Part shown: positions 51,580 to 60,454 of the stretch, piece by piece | Numbering within the stretch: position 1 is the stretch's first letter | Layout of the letters: the number at the start of each line of letters is the position of its first letter | DNA from: Ferribacterium limneticum | Lineage (GTDB): Bacteria > Pseudomonadota > Gammaproteobacteria > Burkholderiales > Rhodocyclaceae | DNA: 64,000 nt | NCBI RefSeq assembly: GCF_020510625.1 | Contig: NZ_CP075191.1 | Location: 2,912,001 to 2,976,000, forward strand | Direction of reading: 5' to 3' | The notes under the pieces: model-generated | Told to the model about the DNA's origin: nothing | The model's input: the letters and a program-made list of their open reading frames with translations, nothing else | Databases searched by the model: none | Program-made: the position numbers and the translations under genes

Positions 51580-52877
51580 TTCTTGGCGGCCAGTTTTCGG
51601 GTGATATCGATTTCTGCCTGACGATAGCGACGGATCGCACTGATCAGATTCCACCACAGCCAGCCGTTGGCCAGGACAAAGGCAAGACCGGCGACCCGGG
51701 CCAGCCAGCCGGCGAACGGCACGGCCCCCAGCAACAAGATCAGGGTCGTCGCGTAGGCCAGCATCTGCCGGCGCGTATCGATATCGGGCAGCAACTTGTT
51801 CATGGCCGGCGCCGGCACTTTGGCTTTTCCGCACGTCTGCAGATGCAGCCAGGCCAGGAAGGGCACGATCTTGTACAGCATGCCGATGATGAAAGGCAGG
51901 AAGCCGCCGGCCACCAGCAGCACACCAAAGAACAGCGTCCAGCCTTCGATCTCGGCCGCACTCGGCCACAAGGCGGCGCTTGCCAGCATCAGCAGGGCAA
52001 CAATGCTGGCCGAAAGTCCAAGCTGCCAGTAGCGATAGGTGGCATCGGCCCGTGCCCGGCGCCGCTTGGCCTGCAGGCGCAGGGTCAGCCCGGCGAAGGC
52101 CATGCCGGCGACGGCGGCAACAAACTGGCTGACGCGAACCAGCCAGGGCCAGTCAGCCAGCACAGCCACGCTCCACAGCAGCAGCAGGCCGAGCATGGCC
52201 ACCGGAAACCACCAGCTTGGCCGCGCCGGATAGCCCGGGGTCAGCTGGAACATCGGCACCACGACATAGGCCATCGCGGCGAGCAGTACACCGGCCCAGC
52301 CACCCAGCCCCCAACCGGCATGCAGATCGGCCAGCGCCGGCAAGGGCAGCGCCCAGCTATACGCCAGGGCCAGCGCCAGCAGCACGCCAAGACCGACCAC
52401 ACCAGCCAGACCGAACAGCGCCAGCTTGAGGCCACGTATGGTCGGGCTGGTCGATGGCACGCCGCTCAAGGCCAGCACGGTCACCGCCAGAAAGATCAGC
52501 ACGGTCAGACCCAACACCAGCGCAGCGCCGCTCAGTAGCCCGGGAATACCGAAATAGAATCCGCCAGCCAGCATCAAGGCACCGGCCGAAAGGCCGACAT
52601 GAACAACCCGGGCCACCGCCAGCGGCCGTTTCAGATTGGCGCCGGTCACCACCGGCAGAATCTGGATCAGCGCGCCGAACATGACCTGCAGCATGAAACC
52701 GACGGTAATCAGGTGGGTCGCCGCCAGCGCACCCGGCATCCAGCGCGAGGCGAAGAGATCGGGACCTTCGAAGGCGATCAGCAAGCCGGCCAGCACGGCA
52801 AACAGCGGCGCCGTCAGGAAGAAACGCAGCGGCGCCGCAAAAGGCGGTGCGTTTTCGAAAGCCATCACCGCTTGCAT
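51576..52877 (-). CDS. Polytopic membrane protein of the NnrS/haem-copper-oxidase-like type
   Basis: A 433-residue protein with about 12 transmembrane helices. The segment AATHLITVGFMLQVMFGALIQILPV resembles the conserved His helix of NnrS and related haem-copper-type membrane proteins found with denitrification genes. Another His in GMLYKIVPFLAWLHLQ could be a second ligand. It follows DUF2249 and hemerythrin genes in an apparent operon with an FNR/DNR-type box upstream, which suggests a role in NO or O2 stress. The exact family is uncertain. Confidence 0.7.
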   Translation of the reverse strand: MQAVMAFENAPPFAAPLRFFLTAPLFAVLAGLLIAFEGPDLFASRWMPGALAATHLITVGFMLQVMFGALIQILPVVTGANLKRPLAVARVVHVGLSAGALMLAGGFYFGIPGLLSGAALVLGLTVLIFLAVTVLALSGVPSTSPTIRGLKLALFGLAGVVGLGVLLALALAYSWALPLPALADLHAGWGLGGWAGVLLAAMAYVVVPMFQLTPGYPARPSWWFPVAMLGLLLLWSVAVLADWPWLVRVSQFVAAVAGMAFAGLTLRLQAKRRRARADATYRYWQLGLSASIVALLMLASAALWPSAAEIEGWTLFFGVLLVAGGFLPFIIGMLYKIVPFLAWLHLQTCGKAKVPAPAMNKLLPDIDTRRQMLAYATTLILLLGAVPFAGWLARVAGLAFVLANGWLWWNLISAIRRYRQAEIDITRKLAAKK

Positions 52878-52890
52878 GATTGGAGCGGCT

Positions 52891-53118
52891 TTATCGTGAA
52901 ATCAGGATTTCAAAGGTACCGTCGGCCACCTGCTCGACTTCGTAGTCGTGCCCGTTCTGGCGCAGCACCTTGTAGAGCGGATGCGGCTCACGGAAGAGCA
53001 GGAGCAGCATCTTTTCGCCTTCCTTCAGGGTGTCGAGCATATCCATGGTGGCAACGAAGGGTTCGGGCGGCTCCATGTAGCGCGCGTCGACCACATGCGG
53101 GGTTTTCGGGTGAGTCAT
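52891..53118 (-). CDS. DUF2249 domain protein
   Basis: A 75-residue protein with VVDARYMEPPEPFVATMDML and LLLLFREPHPLYKVLRQNGHDYE, the DUF2249 pattern (a TusA-like small fold). The start at 53118 makes an ATGA overlap with the hemerythrin gene. DUF2249 proteins are commonly found with hemerythrins and nitrogen-oxide genes; their activity is not known to me. Confidence 0.87.
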   Translation of the reverse strand: MTHPKTPHVVDARYMEPPEPFVATMDMLDTLKEGEKMLLLLFREPHPLYKVLRQNGHDYEVEQVADGTFEILISR

Positions 53119-53561
53119 TCTTCGTGCAGTTCCGTTTCCAGCCGTTCGAGAATGGCTGGCAGTTCGGCGGTCAGATGCTGGTCGCACATCGGATAGAGCA
53201 TGTTCTCTTCTTTCATGTTGTGCTGTTGCATCATGATCAGCAGGGTATCGGCAAGCCCGAGGTAATCCTCGGTATTGCCTGCTTTGAGGGCATCGGCGGA
53301 CTCTTCCATCAAGGCGCGCATTTGCACATGTTCCATGCGCATGACCTGGGTTGGCCCCATGGTCATGCCGGTCTTGGCTTCGAAAGTCGGGAACAGCGTT
53401 TTCTCTTCGGTATTGAAGTGAGCCAGCACCGCCGAGCGGAAGTGGCCGAAGGTTGCCTGGGCAAGATCGAGATTGCCCTTGCCGACGGCCTGCTCGGCTT
53501 CGGCGAACAGGTCATCGCAATGGCGATGGTCATCGGTCATGTAACTGCGAATGGTGGTCAT
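53115..53561 (-). CDS. Hemerythrin HHE cation-binding domain protein
   Basis: A 148-residue four-helix di-iron protein. Iron ligands are provided by YMTDDHRHCDDLF, VLAHFNTEEKTLFP, MRMEHVQMRALME and QQHNMKEENMLYPM, the expected H, H..E, H and H..E positions. The start at 53561 begins directly before the first ligand helix. Roles described for this type include O2 or NO binding and iron-sulfur repair (compare YtfE). An FNR/DNR-type palindrome lies 57-70 bp upstream. Confidence 0.88.
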   Translation of the reverse strand: MTTIRSYMTDDHRHCDDLFAEAEQAVGKGNLDLAQATFGHFRSAVLAHFNTEEKTLFPTFEAKTGMTMGPTQVMRMEHVQMRALMEESADALKAGNTEDYLGLADTLLIMMQQHNMKEENMLYPMCDQHLTAELPAILERLETELHEE

Positions 53562-53617
53562 GGTTTGCTCTGTTGCGGACGATGCCTCATTCTCGGGGCA
53601 TGCCCAGCACACGCACC

Positions 53618-53631
53618 TTGACCGCCGTCAA
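53618..53631. promoter_or_regulatory. FNR/DNR-type binding site upstream of the hemerythrin operon
   Basis: TTGACCGCCGTCAA is a perfect palindrome of the form TTGAC-N4-GTCAA, the half-site type used by FNR/ANR/DNR regulators. It lies 57 bp upstream of the hemerythrin start codon and just after the ODP stop, a position compatible with a -41.5 activator site. Confidence 0.65.
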
Positions 53632-53643
53632 ATCCCGAAACAA

Positions 53644-54384
53644 TCAGGCGCTGACGATGCCCACCTGCAATTCGTCGAACCAGTTGATGAAACGCTGCAC
53701 ATCGGCGCCCTGGTAAATCGCCCCGTGCTGCGGGCAGAGCATGTCGATGTCCATCTGGGCGACGCGTTCGCACCAGCGGCGTTTGGCTTCGTTGGAGCCC
53801 ATCCAGCGTTTGTGGAAACCTTCGGCATGGCGAATGTGCGCATCGAAGTTCTCGACGAACAACCCATCCTCTCCCGGTGGCAACAAGGCGGCGCCGACGT
53901 CGCCGGAGAACAGCACCTTGGCCACCTTGTCGTACAGGTTGAAATTGCCGGAAGAATGCAGGTAATGCGCCGGCACGGCCCGCAGGATCAGGCCGGCCAG
54001 AGAAATATCGGTGCCTTCGTCGGGCATCGTGATGAAGGTATCGGCCGTACCGCCGAAATGGGGAATGAAACTGGCCCACAGCCAGCTCACGTAGCAGCGC
54101 ATCTTGGGGTTGAATTCCAGCCACAAGGCCAGCGACGAGCAAATATCCGGATCCTGGTGCGACGCAAAGATGGCCGCCAGCGCCGATGGATCGAACTCCG
54201 ACGAAAGGGCCGAGAAGACTGCCGGGAAAACCTCGGCACCGCCCGGATCAACCAGGATGCCCTGGCCGCCGTGGGTGACCAGATATTCGTTGGTATCGAT
54301 CAGGTAATTCGGCTTTTCCGGATCGCGCACAATGGCGACCCACTTGTGATTGCCGTCCGAAAAAATTGTTTTTGTCGTTTTCAC
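53644..54384 (-). CDS. ODP-type di-iron metallo-beta-lactamase-fold oxygen sensor
   Basis: A 246-residue flavodiiron-like protein without a flavodoxin domain. The di-iron site segments are IFASHQDPDICSSL, HYLHSSGNFNLYD, VLFSGDVGAALLP and MLCPQHGAIY. The HQDPD form is that of oxygen-binding di-iron proteins (ODP), which in spirochaete chemotaxis act as O2 sensors rather than reductases. The gene starts 12 bp after a methyl-accepting-like protein gene on the same strand, strengthening the sensor reading. Reductase activity is not excluded. Confidence 0.8.
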   Translation of the reverse strand: MKTTKTIFSDGNHKWVAIVRDPEKPNYLIDTNEYLVTHGGQGILVDPGGAEVFPAVFSALSSEFDPSALAAIFASHQDPDICSSLALWLEFNPKMRCYVSWLWASFIPHFGGTADTFITMPDEGTDISLAGLILRAVPAHYLHSSGNFNLYDKVAKVLFSGDVGAALLPPGEDGLFVENFDAHIRHAEGFHKRWMGSNEAKRRWCERVAQMDIDMLCPQHGAIYQGADVQRFINWFDELQVGIVSA

Positions 54385-54396
54385 TGACTCGCTCCC

Positions 54397-55062
54397 CTAC
54401 TCTCTATTTCCGGTAAAAAAGGCCGAACGGCGCAACGACTCCAGCGAGGTCCGGATTTCTTCGACGATGCCGTCAAATTCCCCGGAAACCTGGGACAGCG
54501 GCAGGGCAAAGGATTGACCGTAAGCCGCTTCGATTTTTGCCGATTTGGCCAGCACACCGCCCAACTCGACCATCTGGAAAGCATCTTCAAGCGCCCGCTT
54601 GAGCTGCTTGCGCAAACTGCTCAGGCGTTGCGTGTGCCGCTCATTTTCCAGTTCCCGCTCCGCCAGAACATCGACCATCCGGGTCAGCGGCGACAGTGCC
54701 ACCGCCTCGCGCAGCAAACGGGTATGCCGGATATCCTGCAAAACAAGCGAAACCTCGGTGACACAGCCGTGAATCAGGCCGTTCAGCGAAGCCATGCAGT
54801 CACGCAGATCCTGCGAGAAGACGCGCAGTTCATTCGACAGCACACCAAAGCCCCGCGCCGCCGTCCCTGCCCGCTTGGCCAGGAAAATCGCGTTCAGGGC
54901 CATGATGTTGATCTTGAAGGCGACAGCGACGACCGACTTGATTTCCTCGTTGATGCGGACGATACGCAGCAGATCCACACCGGCCTGCGATGCTTTCGTG
55001 TTGGTTGTCGCCAGTGCAGTCGTCATATTCGCCCCATCGATGGTCTTCTTGTCAGCCGGCAA
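54397..55062 (-). CDS. Soluble MCP-like (methyl-accepting chemotaxis) signalling protein
   Basis: A 221-residue all-helical protein without membrane segments. The segment VAFKINIMALNAIFLAKRAGTAARGFGVLSNELRVFSQDLRD resembles the signalling hairpin tip of chemoreceptors (usual form NILALNAAIEAARAGExGRGFAVVAxEVR), but with several changes and only a short coiled coil. It may couple to a divergent CheW/CheA or act outside chemotaxis. It is followed after 12 bp by the ODP gene, so the two probably form a sensor pair. Met13 (55026) is an alternative start. Confidence 0.7.
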   Translation of the reverse strand: MPADKKTIDGANMTTALATTNTKASQAGVDLLRIVRINEEIKSVVAVAFKINIMALNAIFLAKRAGTAARGFGVLSNELRVFSQDLRDCMASLNGLIHGCVTEVSLVLQDIRHTRLLREAVALSPLTRMVDVLAERELENERHTQRLSSLRKQLKRALEDAFQMVELGGVLAKSAKIEAAYGQSFALPLSQVSGEFDGIVEEIRTSLESLRRSAFFTGNRE

Positions 55063-55113
55063 TGTACCAATTCGTACTGAAAACGACTAGCCCATGACAA
55101 TTCTGGCATTTAT

Positions 55114-56862
55114 TTATTCTTCCAGCACATAGGTGCCCGGTGCATTGCACAAGGCCGGGAACTTGCGATTGGCGGCCGGATGGGCATCGACCAGATCGCC
55201 GGTGCGCTCGCCGAGCCAACTGGTCCAGTCTTCCCACCAGGTGCCCGGCTTCTTCTCGGCCCGGTCGAACCAGTGTTCCCAGTGCTCGTTGCGGACCGGC
55301 TCGCCGATCCAGTAGGCACGCTTGGGCGGATTGACCGGCGGATTGACGATGCCCAGGATGTGCCCCGAGGTCGACAGCACGAAGCGCACCGGTGCATTGA
55401 CGTTGATCTGTTTGCGGATGCGGTAGCACTGCTTCCACGGTGCAATATGGTCATCTTCGGCGGTCACGGCATAGAGCGGTTGCTCGATGAGGTCGAGGTC
55501 GATCGCCTCACCGGCGATGTTCAGCTTGTCACGCTTGATCAGGTTGTTCTCAAGGTACAACTCACGCAGGTAATACGAATGCATGGCCTGCGGCATGCGC
55601 GTGGTGTCCATGTTCCAGAACAGCACGTCGAACGGCGGCAGCGGCTCGCCGCGCAGGTAACTGTGCTCCCAGTAATGCCAGATCAGCGGGTTAGAGCGCA
55701 GCATGCGGAAGGAGGAAGCCATTTCGCTGCCATCGAGATAGCCCTTCTTGGCCATCGACTCTTCCAGTGCACCGATGCAGGCCTCGTCGATGAAGACATC
55801 GATATCGCCGGGGTGCGCGAAATCGGTCAGGGTCGTGAACAGCGTCCAGTGCGCCACCGGCACCTTGTCCTGGCCGAAACGCTTGTTGGCCCAGGCCATG
55901 TAGGTACTGACCAGCGTGCCGCCGATGCAGTAGCCGACCAGATGCACCTTGGGCACCTTGCAGAACTCGCTGGCCACGCGCACCACCTCGTTGACGCCTT
56001 CGAGCAGGTAGTCGTCGAAACGGATGTCGGCGAGATCCTCGCCCGGATTCTTCCAGCTGGTGATGAAGACCGAGAAGCCCTGGTCGGTCAAATACTTGAC
56101 CATGCTCTTCTTGGCCGTCAGGTCGAGAATGTAGAACTTGTTGATCCACGGCGTGATGATCACGATGGGCATGGCCCGCACCTTGGCGGTCGTCGGCGCA
56201 TAGTGGATCAGCTCGACCAGGCGATTGCGGAAGACCACCTTGCCCGGCGTCGTCGCCAGATCCTCGCCGACCTTGAAGGCATCCGGTTCGACCATCAGGA
56301 TATTCTTGGCCTTGGCGTCCCGCTGGAAGTTTTCCCAGCCCTGCCTCAGGCTTTCGCCGTTGGTTTCGACAAAGCGCCGCATGGCCACCGGGTTGAGCAG
56401 GAAGAAATTGGTCGGCGCCACCATGTTCAACCAGTTACGCAGCCAGAAGGCCGAGCGGCGACGCTCCTTGTCGGACAAGCCCGGCGTCTCGAAATACATG
56501 TCCTCCAGGCGGTGGGTGAAGGCGATATACCATTCCTTGACGATGTCCCAGGTCGCCGACTCGGTCCATACCGGATCGGCAAAACGGGCGTCGTCGGCAT
56601 TTGGCCGGATGACATCAGTCGAGGGAATGCCCATTGCCCGGCGCATGACGTGCGATTGCAGCTCGAAAAGATCGCCGGACAGGTTGCTCATCGCCCGCGT
56701 CAGCTCCTGCGGGTGCATCAGCCAGGCCATCTGCGCGGCCAGCATCGAGGTCGTCACGCCATAGGGGTCAACGGCATTGCCAAGCGCCTTGCCGAGCGTT
56801 TCCGCCGGGCTCAGGCTATGGATATTCACACCGTTGTGCTTCTCAGTCGAATTACCGGACAT
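55114..56862 (-). CDS. phaC: Class I poly(3-hydroxyalkanoate) synthase
   Basis: A 582-residue PHA polymerase that joins 3-hydroxyacyl-CoA units on storage granules. The lipase-like box with nucleophile Cys is HLVGYCIGGTLVSTYMAW, the catalytic Asp is in AVTAEDDHIAPWKQ and His in LSTSGHILGIVNPP; PWINKFYILDL is the usual strand. The ATG at 56862 has AAGGTGA upstream and is preferred to 56892. No phaA/phaB/phaP is adjacent, which suggests an unlinked or second synthase. The metallohydrolase gene lies 35 bp upstream. Confidence 0.92.
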   Translation of the reverse strand: MSGNSTEKHNGVNIHSLSPAETLGKALGNAVDPYGVTTSMLAAQMAWLMHPQELTRAMSNLSGDLFELQSHVMRRAMGIPSTDVIRPNADDARFADPVWTESATWDIVKEWYIAFTHRLEDMYFETPGLSDKERRRSAFWLRNWLNMVAPTNFFLLNPVAMRRFVETNGESLRQGWENFQRDAKAKNILMVEPDAFKVGEDLATTPGKVVFRNRLVELIHYAPTTAKVRAMPIVIITPWINKFYILDLTAKKSMVKYLTDQGFSVFITSWKNPGEDLADIRFDDYLLEGVNEVVRVASEFCKVPKVHLVGYCIGGTLVSTYMAWANKRFGQDKVPVAHWTLFTTLTDFAHPGDIDVFIDEACIGALEESMAKKGYLDGSEMASSFRMLRSNPLIWHYWEHSYLRGEPLPPFDVLFWNMDTTRMPQAMHSYYLRELYLENNLIKRDKLNIAGEAIDLDLIEQPLYAVTAEDDHIAPWKQCYRIRKQINVNAPVRFVLSTSGHILGIVNPPVNPPKRAYWIGEPVRNEHWEHWFDRAEKKPGTWWEDWTSWLGERTGDLVDAHPAANRKFPALCNAPGTYVLEE

Positions 56863-56897
56863 CAGGTTCACCTTGGTTCTTTGGGACTTCATTGATC

Positions 56898-58310
56898 TTA
56901 TAGCGTGAAAAATTCACCGGGCGACGGCAGATGCACATCGTTCCAGCCGAGTTGCTCGCCGATCGCCTGGGCGAAGTTGGCTGAAGCGCCGGCCTCGCCA
57001 TGGACGACGAAGGTTCGCCCCGGCGGCTGATGGAAACCGCCCAGCCACTTGAGCAAGGCCGCCTGATCGGCATGGGCGGACAAACCGCCGACCGTGTAAA
57101 TGCGCGCCCTGACCGGCACCGGCTGGCCGAAGATATGGACCAGCCGCGCCCCGTCAACCAGGCGCCGGCCCAGCGTCCCCGCCGCCTGGAAGCCGGCGAT
57201 CAGGACGCTGCACTCGCTGCGCGGCAGGTTCTCGCGCAGGTGATACTTGATCCGGCCGGCCTCGCACATGCCGCTGGCCGACAGAATGACCGCACCGCTG
57301 CGAATCTCGTTCAAGGCCTTGGAGCGCTCGACATCGGCGACCGCCTCGACATACATCTTGTCCGGATGCGCCTGCTGCCAGGCAATCAATTCACGGGTTT
57401 CGGGGTCGATCAGCTTCGGATGGGCCAGGGTGATGCGCGTTGCCGAGTTGGCCATCGGCGAATCGACATAGACCTTGAGCGGCGAGAGGCGTTTGCGCCG
57501 GACGAGGCTGGCCAGCATGTAAAGGATTTCCTGCGTCCGCCCGACGGCAAACGACGGAATGATCAGATTACCCTTGGCTGCCTTGGTCCGCTCGAAGGCA
57601 GCGACGATTTCATCCTCGGTTTCGGCCAGCGAACGGTGCAGACGATCACCGTAGGTCGATTCGATCAGCACCACATCGGCATCGGCCGGGGGCGGTTCCG
57701 GGTCGTACAGCACCGGCCGCTCCGACATACCGAGATCGCCGGAGAAGACCAGCCGGCGCTGCTTTCCCTCACCAGTAACAGTGACCTCCAGCCAGGCCGA
57801 GCCGAGAATATGCCCGGCATCGTGGAAGCGCACGCTGACCGTCTCAACCGGCGCCAGGTTTTCGCCATAGTTGACCGGCTGCAACAGCTTGAGCGACGCC
57901 ATGGCCTGTTCCACGGAATACAAGGGCGGCGTGATGCCATGCTCACCCTTGCCGCGCCGATGACGGTTGCGCAGCTGCCATTCGGATTCCTTTTCCTGGA
58001 TGTGCGCGCTGTCCGGCAACAATATTTCGAGCAGGTCGATGGTGGCCGGCGTGGCATAGATCGGCCCGCGATAACCGAGCATCGAAAGACGGGGCAGCAG
58101 GCCGGAATGATCGATGTGGGCGTGGGTCAGCAAGACGAAGTCGATGGCGCGGACATCGAAGCCGAAATTGAGCGCCCGGTGATTCTTCGCCCGAGCCTCC
58201 GGACCGCCCTGAAACATGCCGCAATCGACCAGAAAACGGACATCTCCTGTTTCGACCAACGTACAGGAACCGGTCACTTCACCGGCCGCACCAAGAAATC
58301 CGAGACGCAT
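56898..58310 (-). CDS. Beta-CASP metallo-beta-lactamase RNase-like protein
   Basis: A 470-residue MBL/beta-CASP hydrolase. Zinc motifs are LLTHAHIDHSGLLPRL, FHDAGHILGSAWLEV and VFSGDLGMSERP. Beta-CASP motifs include IPSFAVGRTQEILYML, SASGMCEAGRIKYHL and GGLSAHADQAALLKWL. Relatives (YsgA/CPSF-like bacterial proteins) act as RNases, although some are uncharacterised. The start at 58310 fits the family. It is followed by phaC and divergent from a universal stress protein gene, a group seen under anaerobic or stress control. Confidence 0.87.
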   Translation of the reverse strand: MRLGFLGAAGEVTGSCTLVETGDVRFLVDCGMFQGGPEARAKNHRALNFGFDVRAIDFVLLTHAHIDHSGLLPRLSMLGYRGPIYATPATIDLLEILLPDSAHIQEKESEWQLRNRHRRGKGEHGITPPLYSVEQAMASLKLLQPVNYGENLAPVETVSVRFHDAGHILGSAWLEVTVTGEGKQRRLVFSGDLGMSERPVLYDPEPPPADADVVLIESTYGDRLHRSLAETEDEIVAAFERTKAAKGNLIIPSFAVGRTQEILYMLASLVRRKRLSPLKVYVDSPMANSATRITLAHPKLIDPETRELIAWQQAHPDKMYVEAVADVERSKALNEIRSGAVILSASGMCEAGRIKYHLRENLPRSECSVLIAGFQAAGTLGRRLVDGARLVHIFGQPVPVRARIYTVGGLSAHADQAALLKWLGGFHQPPGRTFVVHGEAGASANFAQAIGEQLGWNDVHLPSPGEFFTL

Positions 58311-58393
58311 GTTTAAATTCCTCCCGACTTGGCGTAGCATGAACCTCAATACGGCGGAATGCAACGCCAGCAGACCATCTCAGGAGGTTACGC

Positions 58394-58837
58394 ATGTTCA
58401 AGCACATCTTCGTCCCGACCGACGGTTCCGAACTTTCCCGTGCCACGGCAGAGCGCGCCGTGTCGTTCGCCAAGGAAGCCGGGGCCCGCGTCACCGTATT
58501 TTTTGCCAAGCCGGAATACCCGATCGCCTATTTTGGCGAAGGCGCCCTGATCGACCCGACCACGCCGGAAAAATTCGCCGAACTGGCCGAGCAACAAGCC
58601 ACCGAATATCTGGGTGAAGTGCAGAAGATGTGCGCCGAAGCCGGCGTCGAATGCAGCACGACTTCAGCCACCAGCGATGTGCCCTACGAAGCGATTATCG
58701 AGGCCGCCGAAAAGTCCGGCTGCGACCTGATCTTCATGGCCTCGCACGGCCGCCGCGGCATCAGCGGTTTCCTGCTCGGCAGCGAAACCAACAAGGTACT
58801 GACCCACTCCAAGGTGCCGGTACTGGTTTATCGCTAA
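58394..58837 (+). CDS. Universal stress protein (UspA family)
   Basis: A 147-residue UspA-type protein starting MFKHIFVPTDGSELSRATAE. The ATP-binding pattern is in the C-terminal SHGRRGISGFLLGSETNKVL with the G-2x-G-9x-G(S/T) spacing, followed by VPVLVYR. AGGAGG precedes the start. It is divergent from the beta-CASP gene; the 83 bp between them would hold both promoters. Confidence 0.92.
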   Translation: MFKHIFVPTDGSELSRATAERAVSFAKEAGARVTVFFAKPEYPIAYFGEGALIDPTTPEKFAELAEQQATEYLGEVQKMCAEAGVECSTTSATSDVPYEAIIEAAEKSGCDLIFMASHGRRGISGFLLGSETNKVLTHSKVPVLVYR

Positions 58838-58861
58838 GTAGCTGCCGATTTATTCGGAAAG

Positions 58862-59080
58862 CTCATTCCCGCGCCCCGCAGGAAGTACCCTTGGGGTGCG
58901 TGGGCGGGAATCCGACAAGCTGGCGGTGCTCACAAGACACCGCCGGGTGCCTGCCTGAAAGGCGCTCAGGCCCCAATTCTGTTCAGTTAAGAGGAAAACC
59001 CTTCGAATTAGTCGTTCCCGCGCAGGCGGGAACCCAGGGATTTCAAAGTACTGGATTCCCGCCTGCGCGGGAATGACAAT
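58862..59080. repeat. Family A palindromic repeats downstream of the UspA gene
   Basis: Two composite units: one from about 58863 to 58912 with the internal CCCCGCAGGAAGTACCCTT shared with 10211-10304, and one from 59012 to 59080 (CGTTCCCGCGCAGGCGGGAA, then ATTCCCGCCTGCGCGGGAAT). The second pair is itself inverted. Copies of TCAGTTAA and TTAACTGA flank this region at 58983 and 59082. No gene lies in 58838-59100. Confidence 0.75.
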
Positions 59081-59100
59081 TAACTGAACGGCATTCGCGC

Positions 59101-59745
59101 TCAGGCCCGGTCTTTTCGGCCGGTACGCCGAAGGGCGAGGAGCAGCCCGCCGGCGAGCAGCGACCAGGCCATGCTCGGCTCCGGCACGGAGGAGACCAGG
59201 GTGAGGTTGCCACCACCGCTCACCACGATTTGACCACCGCCGTTCGCCACAATCAGATCGATATCGCCTCGCTGCGCAATAACGCCATTTCCTTGGCTCA
59301 GCGTAATCCGGCCCGGCTGTCCTAGCGAAATATCACCGCCAGCGTTGATTGTTACTTCACCCCTTTCCAGGCGTGCCAGGCCCGGTTGCGCAAAAGTCAA
59401 ACGGGGAGATGCACTGAGATCGAAGTTGGCCCAGTCGCGCGCATAGATCGATGTGCCACTGGCAATGGTGATTGCGCCGCTAAGCGTTTTCAGCCCGACG
59501 CTGGGTGCGCTGAGTCTCAGGTCATCAAGAAACAAGGAGCCGCCTGCGCTGATCGTGATTCCGGTATCCGAATCGATGCTGCCGCCGATCAGCGAGAAAT
59601 CGCCATCACAGGACAACAGGGCGCCGTTGATCAGGTCGAATGACCGGCTGCCGGAGCAACTGATGGTGGTGATGTTGGCGTTTGAGGCGGCCTGGGCGAA
59701 GGCGGAAAAAAGCAGGGCAGATACGAGCAGCGAAAGGTGGCGCAT
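59101..59745 (-). CDS. PEP-CTERM sorting-domain exported protein
   Basis: A 214-residue secreted protein with signal peptide LLVSALLFSAFAQAA and a repetitive beta-rich body (GDFSLIGGSIDSDTGITISAG and similar). It ends with the exosortase sorting signal VPEPSMAWSLLAGGLLLALRRTGRK: PEP motif, transmembrane helix and basic tail. It should be processed by an exosortase encoded elsewhere and delivered to the cell surface or matrix. The body resembles filamentous-adhesin-like repeats. Function unknown. Confidence 0.87.
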   Translation of the reverse strand: MRHLSLLVSALLFSAFAQAASNANITTISCSGSRSFDLINGALLSCDGDFSLIGGSIDSDTGITISAGGSLFLDDLRLSAPSVGLKTLSGAITIASGTSIYARDWANFDLSASPRLTFAQPGLARLERGEVTINAGGDISLGQPGRITLSQGNGVIAQRGDIDLIVANGGGQIVVSGGGNLTLVSSVPEPSMAWSLLAGGLLLALRRTGRKDRA

Positions 59746-59845
59746 TGTCGCCTCCGGCAGAATGGCAATCGCGCTAGTTTGAGCTGTCGGTATGACGCAA
59801 GAATGACAGGCGACGCATGAGCCGGACTATGCGCCGCCTGTGCCT

Positions 59846-60253
59846 TTACTTGGCGATGTCGAGCAACTCGACCTCGAAAACCAGCGTCGAATTGGGCGGA
59901 ATACCCGGCAGGCTGCGGCTGCCGTACGCCAGGTTGGGCGGGCAAACCAGTTTGGCCTTGCCACCGACCTTGATCTTCTGCACGCCTTCGGTCCAGCACG
60001 GAATCACGCGGTTGAGCGGGAAGGCGGCCGGTTCATTGCGACGGTAGGAGCTGTCGAATTCCTGACCCGTGGTCAGCGTGCCACGGTAGTGCACCTTGAC
60101 CGTGTCGCTGGCCTTCGGACTGGTGCCGCTGCCTTCCTTGAGCATCGTGATGCCGATGCCGGAGGCGGTCATTTCTTCCTTCGGCTCGGAGGCAGCCGCC
60201 TGGAAAGAGAGGGCGAGGAGGAGCGCGGCGCTGGCGATGAAGCGTTTCTGCAT
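59846..60253 (-). CDS. Periplasmic FKBP-type peptidyl-prolyl isomerase
   Basis: A 135-residue protein with signal peptide FIASAALLLALSFQAAA and one FKBP domain: VKVHYRGTLTTGQEFDSSY, then VIPCWTEGVQKIKVGGKAKL, YGSRSLPGIPPNSTLVFEVELL. The residues around the isomerase pocket are conserved, including the W in CWTEG. It assists folding of exported proteins. The start at 60253 begins the signal peptide; an earlier in-frame ATG at 60334 is not supported. Confidence 0.9.
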   Translation of the reverse strand: MQKRFIASAALLLALSFQAAASEPKEEMTASGIGITMLKEGSGTSPKASDTVKVHYRGTLTTGQEFDSSYRRNEPAAFPLNRVIPCWTEGVQKIKVGGKAKLVCPPNLAYGSRSLPGIPPNSTLVFEVELLDIAK

Positions 60254-60454
60254 GTTGAGAGCCTTCGTTGCGGTTGAAAAAAGATGGAGGGCGCACGTTA
60301 ACGGGAAGTGATAACGATGGCAATCGGGGGGCATCGGCCTTGGCCTGACAAATGGACGCCCCCTTCAGGCACAGCCCACGCCAGGCTAGCGTGCTGGTTT
60401 ACAACCAAGCGACAATTCTCAAGGCGTCGACCGCAGCCGGCGCCTTGGCCGGAG
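60254..60454. other. Gap without a gene
   Basis: About 200 bp between the FKBP gene and the next minus-strand gene. No supported coding frame, repeat or terminator seen. Confidence 0.35.

Noticed and set aside
51580-51969. N-terminal extension of the SirB2 frame to an ATG at 51969
   Set aside because: It runs antiparallel in frame through the well-supported membrane-protein gene. The GTGA overlap at 51579 gives the normal SirB2 length.
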